From Gp7-AA10 sp035636095 (lineage in GTDB: Bacteria; Acidobacteriota; Thermoanaerobaculia; Gp7-AA8), in the NCBI GenBank assembly GCA_035636095.1, contig DASPZU010000075.1:1-25465 (forward strand): a stretch of DNA of 25,465 bases, given 5' to 3'. Of this stretch, positions 21,453-25,465 are shown piece by piece. Every line of letters starts with the position of its first letter. Position 1 is the stretch's first letter. The translations under genes were made by a program, and so were the position numbers. A model generated the notes under the pieces. It ran no database searches and had not been told where the DNA came from. It saw nothing but the letters and a program-made list of their open reading frames with translations.

Positions 21453-22772
21453 TTATTGGCCAGCGGGATGCGTACGAAGCGGAGTTGGCTCATTGAAGAG
21501 AAGCAACCCGCGAACGGTAGTCGGGTTCGGGATTCCTTCACAGTTATGAGCAAATGAAACCGACAACGACTTCACCTGCGGCGGATCGAGAGAGTCATCG
21601 AACACGAGGTCGTGGATTTCGAACCAGCCGCTATTGAGATTGCAACCGCGTCCCGTTAGTGAAAGCGAATCGCCAGCAGACAGGCGAATGACGGGCGGAT
21701 TGTCATCCGAGATTCCACCGGGCGCCGAATAAAGGACGCCGGTCTTTAAACGCTGCCCGTTCGGCGCGCGGAATGTGAACTGCCAAAAATATTGATCGTC
21801 CGCGTAGTTCAACTCGATCCACTGCTGACTGTAGGCGACGCGCTGCCAGAAAATCGAGTCAGGCCGAGAATGGAAAGGACCAGGCCAAATCCAGGCTTTG
21901 GGGTCACCTTGCAGATCGATCGACGTAATCGGCTGATGCGCCGCAGTGACGTTCAAAGTCGCCATACTAGCGGTTCCGTCATAGCTCGAAAGAATATCGA
22001 CGGAGTGGTTCTCAACCGATTCGAGCGCACTGACATCGAAGCTCGCTTCCCGGGCGCCGGCGGGGATCACGACGTTCTTCGGAACAATGACGACGTCGGG
22101 CTCGCTGCTGAAGAGTTCGACGATAGCCCCTCCAGCAGGCGCCGGCGCCGCCAGCTGGACGCGTCCGGACACTGACGCCGGCCCTTTCGTTTCAGAGGTT
22201 GACAGCGCTATGGTGTTGGTAGGATCGGCGTTATAGAAAAAAGTGCCTCGGATCGGTCCGTTCGGATGATCGTCTGTCACGAACTCGAAATTTGCAGCGA
22301 ACCTCTTCACCCGCGCATAACCTGAGCTGTAGTCGAACTCCGCCGCCAAAACCACAAATCTTGCGTTAAGAGCATTCGGACCGAAAGTGCTTAGCTGGAA
22401 GCCGAATCCAGGGTGCGGCGGCGTCTCAAACTGAGCCCGCATGGCGCGCTCGTAGAAACCGATTGTCAGCGGATGATTCCAATCTTCCAGCTCATCGCCT
22501 GGTTTTCCTGACACGAACTGCAGCACGATTCGATCGCCGTTGCTCGTGCCGCACGTGAATTTCACCCAGTCGACCAGTCCCGGAGGCGCCATGATGTACG
22601 CGGCACCAAAGGTCAGCGCGCCGCAACTGATTTCACCGTTTTGATACGTCACGCGCGTGGCACCGATCGAGGAGCCTGCGCTCCCGACAATCGTCAGTGA
22701 AGTGACGGCTTCCAACCGTCCAATCGACATGGCACAAGCCATCAGAATGAAAGAAACATATTTCCTGCTCAT
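21453..22772 (-). CDS. Exported protein with Ig-like linker between two related beta-domains
   Basis: A 439-residue protein with a signal peptide (MSRKYVSFILMACAMSIGRL). Two halves look homologous: residues ~35-175, ending FDYSSGYARVKRFAANFEFV..IRGTFFYN, and ~290-430, ending FDDSLDPPQVKSLSVSFAHN..VRGLLLFN. Both share an F-D-x-S...V-K...F...x-R-G...F-N pattern. Between them (~190-280) is an Ig-like domain (VVIVPKNVVIPAGAREASFD, then VSALE..ATLNVTA). The function is unknown; it is probably surface or extracellular. It overlaps the Kelch gene by ATGA and is less GC-rich than the core genes around it. It ends three bases before the glgP remnant. Confidence 0.82.
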   Translation of the reverse strand: MSRKYVSFILMACAMSIGRLEAVTSLTIVGSAGSSIGATRVTYQNGEISCGALTFGAAYIMAPPGLVDWVKFTCGTSNGDRIVLQFVSGKPGDELEDWNHPLTIGFYERAMRAQFETPPHPGFGFQLSTFGPNALNARFVVLAAEFDYSSGYARVKRFAANFEFVTDDHPNGPIRGTFFYNADPTNTIALSTSETKGPASVSGRVQLAAPAPAGGAIVELFSSEPDVVIVPKNVVIPAGAREASFDVSALESVENHSVDILSSYDGTASMATLNVTAAHQPITSIDLQGDPKAWIWPGPFHSRPDSIFWQRVAYSQQWIELNYADDQYFWQFTFRAPNGQRLKTGVLYSAPGGISDDNPPVIRLSAGDSLSLTGRGCNLNSGWFEIHDLVFDDSLDPPQVKSLSVSFAHNCEGIPNPTTVRGLLLFNEPTPLRTHPAGQ

Positions 22773-23989
22773 TGCGGAACCAAAATCTCCGCGCTGGCAA
22801 GTGCGCCGCTCCGGTTCAGGCCGCCTGCGACGAGGATCCTGCCGTCCGGCAGCAGAGTCGCAGTGTGCGAGTGACGCGCCTCTTTCAGGAAGCTGGAACT
22901 CGTGATGGCAGGAATGAGAAACGATCCCGAAGTTGAGTCGAATACCTCGGTGTTATTCAGAATCGAATCAAACTGGTTTCGCAGTCCCAGGCCACCGATC
23001 ATCATGACGTATCCGTTTTTCATCAAGGTTGCGGTATGCAGGCGCCGAGGTCCTGGACCATCGAGATATAAAAAGGTTCCGGTTGCAGGATCATAGATGT
23101 TCGTCGTCTGCAAAATGACCCCGCCTCCGCCGCCGAAGAAAGCCGGCCGTCCGTCAGGAAGCGTGACGGCCGCGCTCTCGAGTCGGGAGCCAACCGTATT
23201 ATCGGTGCGAGTGAACGCGTTCCTTCTCACATCGAAGACTTCAGCCTCTGCGTATTTCGTCTCCCAGAAAAAGTCTGGCCTGGCGTAGTCGTAACCTCGC
23301 CCACCGACCACGACCACATTTCCGTTAGGCAACCTGAGAGCGAAATGGCCTGCGCGCGCGTAGAGCAAATTCGCGACGACGGTGAAACGGTTGGCGAGGG
23401 GATCGTAGATCTCGGCAATGCGAGCCATTTGGCCCGTTCGGTATCCGCCGGAGATGAGGACGCGACCGTCCAGCAGCAACGTCGCCGCATGCCAGTATCG
23501 CGGATAGTTCAACTTTGCGGCGAAGATAAACGTACGGCTCTTCGGATCGTAAATCTCCGCGTCACCGAGCGGAATATTGGCGCGACCGATACCGCCGACG
23601 AGCAACACGCGACCGTCGGACAACAATGTTGCGGTATGCAGATAGCGCAGCTGGATGGGAAATCCCGTTTTCGCGAAAGTGTTGGTTCGCGGGTCGAACA
23701 ACTCAGCGGAACGCGCCACGCCGCTTCGGTTCGCGCCGCCGACGATGAGGACTGTGCCGTCATTCAGCGCTGTTGCCGTGTGGCTGACACGAGCCTCCGC
23801 CATCGGCGAGATCTGAACAAACGCGAACCTGGGAGCGATAGGTGCAGCGCTTAGAAAGGAAGGGTTAGTAAGGCAGAATGTCGCAAGAAGGAGCGATCCG
23901 AAAGTCAGAGGGCCAGGTATATGGAGGTGAGAATCGTCATTCGCCCGCGGTGCCAAACGCTCGAAAATCCAACTCTCAGTTAGGGCCAT
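22769..23989 (-). CDS. Exported Kelch-repeat protein
   Basis: A 406-residue protein with an N-terminal hydrophobic segment (LTFGSLLLATFCLTNPSFLS) and about six Kelch blades: SHTATALNDGTVLIVGG, LHTATLLSDGRVLLVGG, WHAATLLLDGRVLISGG, HFALRLPNGNVVVVGG, LHTATLMKNGYVMMIGG and SHTATLLPDGRILVAGG, alternating with AEIYDP/AELFDP strands. A beta-propeller of galactose-oxidase central-domain type is expected, without copper-ligand features. It is co-directional and overlapping with the following exported protein, so the two probably function together outside the cytoplasm. An internal start near the signal core is possible. Confidence 0.9.
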   Translation of the reverse strand: MALTESWIFERLAPRANDDSHLHIPGPLTFGSLLLATFCLTNPSFLSAAPIAPRFAFVQISPMAEARVSHTATALNDGTVLIVGGANRSGVARSAELFDPRTNTFAKTGFPIQLRYLHTATLLSDGRVLLVGGIGRANIPLGDAEIYDPKSRTFIFAAKLNYPRYWHAATLLLDGRVLISGGYRTGQMARIAEIYDPLANRFTVVANLLYARAGHFALRLPNGNVVVVGGRGYDYARPDFFWETKYAEAEVFDVRRNAFTRTDNTVGSRLESAAVTLPDGRPAFFGGGGGVILQTTNIYDPATGTFLYLDGPGPRRLHTATLMKNGYVMMIGGLGLRNQFDSILNNTEVFDSTSGSFLIPAITSSSFLKEARHSHTATLLPDGRILVAGGLNRSGALASAEILVPQ

Positions 23990-23993
23990 GGCG

Positions 23994-24125
23994 TCATCGG
24001 GTTTGAGCGGCGTTTAGGATCTCTGCGGCGACCTTCTCCGGAACTGCCCTGGCCGGCTGGCCGCCTTCCGCCGCAGCGTAGGCGGATCCTGCCTCTCGCT
24101 CAACTCGCACTAGATGCCGTCGCAT
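23994..24125 (-). other. Protein-like short frame, possible frameshifted tail
   Basis: An ATG at 24125 opens 43 codons (MRRHLVRVEREAGSAYAAAE, then GGQPARAVPEKVAAEILNAA) with protein-like composition, overlapping the end of the immunity gene in another frame. It could be a decayed 3' gene end like the glgP remnant, or a frameshifted tail. No family recognised. Confidence 0.25.
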
Positions 24126-24463
24126 AGCTTCGAGGTGGCTGGTCCCATAAATGACCGCGCCCTATCAAGAGCTCCCGCTGCTGCGAGCGGCTCACATACG
24201 CTGGCGCCAACGACGTCGCGTATTCCCTGACTTCCGGTGAGTGCTAGCGACTCTAGGAAGTCGAAAACCCGCCTCAAAATATCTTCGTATTGGTAAGGGT
24301 TCTCTAGGAGAACTTCAAGCCAAGGGCATAAGACATCTTCATAGACAATGTGTGGACCGGGTCTCTCATCGGGCCAATCACTCAAGAATTGTCCATATCG
24401 CTCGCGCAATTCCGGTATGTGCTCGATTAAGTATGTACTTAAAGACTCGTACGAGACGACCAC
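24110..24463 (-). CDS. Putative immunity protein of the RHS toxin
   Basis: A 117-residue acidic helical protein (YLIEHIPELRERYGQFLSDW, PHIVYEDVLCPWLEVLLE, ILRRVFDFLESLALTG, then SVCEPLAAAG). The E-L...H-I-V-x-x-D-V...W-L-E...F-L-E pattern resembles small helical immunity families found next to polymorphic toxins, such as DUF7674. The GTG start is two bases after the RHS toxin stop, the usual coupling in toxin-immunity pairs. It would neutralise the toxin C-terminal domain in the cytoplasm. The family assignment is tentative; the positional argument is the stronger one. Confidence 0.65.
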   Translation of the reverse strand: MVVSYESLSTYLIEHIPELRERYGQFLSDWPDERPGPHIVYEDVLCPWLEVLLENPYQYEDILRRVFDFLESLALTGSQGIRDVVGASVCEPLAAAGALDRARSFMGPATSKLCDGI

Positions 24464-24465
24464 GA

Positions 24466-25465
24466 CTAATAACCCATTAGAGATTGCCTGAGTTCGTGGA
24501 GGAGCGCCTTTGCTATCCGCATGTCGCGTTGACTTAGTTCACCCGAGCTTATTAACTTCATGAGCTGCCGTCCACGTTCATAGCCTTTTCGCCAGTGCCA
24601 CACGCCCCTCGTAGCTTCGCCGGTACTGAGTTCTTTCCGAATCGCTCCAATCGTGCCGCCAGGAATCTCATCAGTCGCTTTAAACATTGCTCGAATGACA
24701 TTTCGCAACTCAGCGCTCTCGACAGTCGCCGCTACCTCGTCTACGCTTTCGGCGGTTAGTACGACTCCTTCTTCCTCCCCAACGCCCGGGATTAGGAGAA
24801 TACCCAATTCTACGCCACCAATAAGGTACGGCTTCGCTTGGTAGAAAGCGGAATTCATCCGCTCCCCCATTCGAGCCACAGCTTCGAAGAAAGCAGCCGC
24901 AAGAATTCTGCTTTCCATGTAGAATCGGAACTCGAAGTCTCTGCCCGAGTCCGGCTTAACTTCCCACTCGCGGAGATCCATTCCCGTAGGGTCTGCAAAT
25001 CTAGTCGGATTGTTCAACGCGTAAGCGTATTGATTCCAACGCTGCGGTCTGTGAGGATCGCCAACTACGGGATCAATTGATAAGAAGCGGCCCCACTGCG
25101 GCACGTCGTAGCGCGCGTGCATGTAGTCGTCGTAGTTGACGTTCTCCGAGTTGGTCCCGACGTTGAAGTCCCGCTCGTGTCCCGTGAACTTCATCGGCTC
25201 TTCGCGGTCGAGCCCGTTGGCCGTCTCCTGCCGAAGCCCCGGCGGATTGATCTCCACTCCGAACGGATAGTAATCGTGCTCGGCGATCTTGCCGGTCGTA
25301 TCCCCCGTCACCAGCCGCGGCGACCCGAGGTGATCGATGTGGAAGTGTCTTCTCCCACCCTCCTCAGCTGGACGCTCCCCGCCGAGCAGTAACCCATCCC
25401 GGTAAACGTAGTCCTCGACCCATACCCACGGCCAGCTTCCCACCAGCGGAACTTCGAGCTGCCGC
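24466..25465 (-). CDS. RHS-repeat polymorphic toxin, C-terminal part (5' end off right edge)
   Basis: The frame is open to the right edge (333 codons visible). It carries the RHS-associated core: HFHIDHLGSPRLVTGDTTG, then YYPFGVEI, GHERDFNVGTNSENVNYDDY, MHARYDVPQWGRFLSIDPV and NQYAYALNNPTRFADPTGMD. The last is the P-x-x-x-x-D-P-x-G junction after which the variable toxin starts. The ~185-residue C-terminal domain contains a hydrophobic stretch (YLIGGVELGILLIPGVGEEE) and ends with IPGGTIGAIRKELSTGEATR, GVWHWRKGYERGRQLM and a helical tail. I do not recognise its activity. RHS proteins encapsulate and deliver such toxins to competing cells. An immunity-like gene follows directly. Confidence 0.88.
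   Translation of the reverse strand, partial: RQLEVPLVGSWPWVWVEDYVYRDGLLLGGERPAEEGGRRHFHIDHLGSPRLVTGDTTGKIAEHDYYPFGVEINPPGLRQETANGLDREEPMKFTGHERDFNVGTNSENVNYDDYMHARYDVPQWGRFLSIDPVVGDPHRPQRWNQYAYALNNPTRFADPTGMDLREWEVKPDSGRDFEFRFYMESRILAAAFFEAVARMGERMNSAFYQAKPYLIGGVELGILLIPGVGEEEGVVLTAESVDEVAATVESAELRNVIRAMFKATDEIPGGTIGAIRKELSTGEATRGVWHWRKGYERGRQLMKLISSGELSQRDMRIAKALLHELRQSLMGY

Overview
The window is GC-rich bacterial chromosomal DNA, dense in genes on both strands. No rRNA, tRNA or CRISPR array was seen. The gene content suggests a soil- or sediment-type Acidobacteriota-like bacterium, probably a metagenome contig: a large sortilin/BNR-repeat exported protein, DUF2911, NfeD/SPFH, solo NusG-like, RHS and Kelch proteins, many exported hypotheticals, and intergenic hairpins made of 7-8 bp tandem units. 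This taxonomic guess rests on gene style only.

Layout. (1) 1-3484, minus: an operon-like run of a beta-lactamase-fold serine hydrolase, a small exported protein, a lipoprotein and a polytopic membrane protein cut by the left edge. (2) 3438-4810, plus: a MarR-GNAT fusion regulator and a second GNAT. The regulator's TTG start overlaps the 5' end of the serine hydrolase gene, and two identical palindromes (TAGTTG-N7-CAACTA), 21 bp apart, lie in the overlap. (3) 4815-6865: a decayed ~2 kb island bounded by 58-bp direct repeats (57/58 identical). It holds an intact IPTL-CTERM-like gene and remnants of an unidentified gene, a tyrosine recombinase and a [2Fe-2S] protein. The repeat is the 5' end of the following sortilin-like gene. 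(4) 6813-11818, plus: sortilin-like protein, PilZ protein, sodium:solute symporter. (5) 11434-13860, minus: AraC regulator, exported coiled-coil protein, DUF5946 protein. (6) 13991-17346: exported JAMM-motif protein, solo NusG-like factor, DUF2911/TPR protein, an AhpD/CMD-family gene with an in-frame TGA, and a small exported protein. (7) 17466-20200: response regulator fused to an RsbW-type ATPase domain, SPFH/NfeD pair, and a Cys/His-rich ORF. (8) 20259-21198, minus: Phd/YefM-RelE/ParE toxin-antitoxin pair and a GYD protein. (9) 21328 to the right edge, minus: the last ~40 codons of a glycogen phosphorylase gene, followed by a less GC-rich accessory block (two-domain exported protein, Kelch protein, immunity protein, RHS toxin running off the edge).

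The best discovery candidate is the AhpD/CMD-family gene at 16302-16886. Its in-frame TGA replaces the second cysteine of the CxxC motif (C78-V-F-U81-x3-H85). Seventeen nucleotides after the UGA is a hairpin with an apical GGUC loop and a layered stem, closely resembling the E. coli fdhF SECIS. I read it as a selenoprotein. Other notable points are the repeat-bounded island with a recombinase remnant, the MarR operator arrangement, and a set of unrelated intergenic hairpins and repeats that repeatedly abut start or stop codons.
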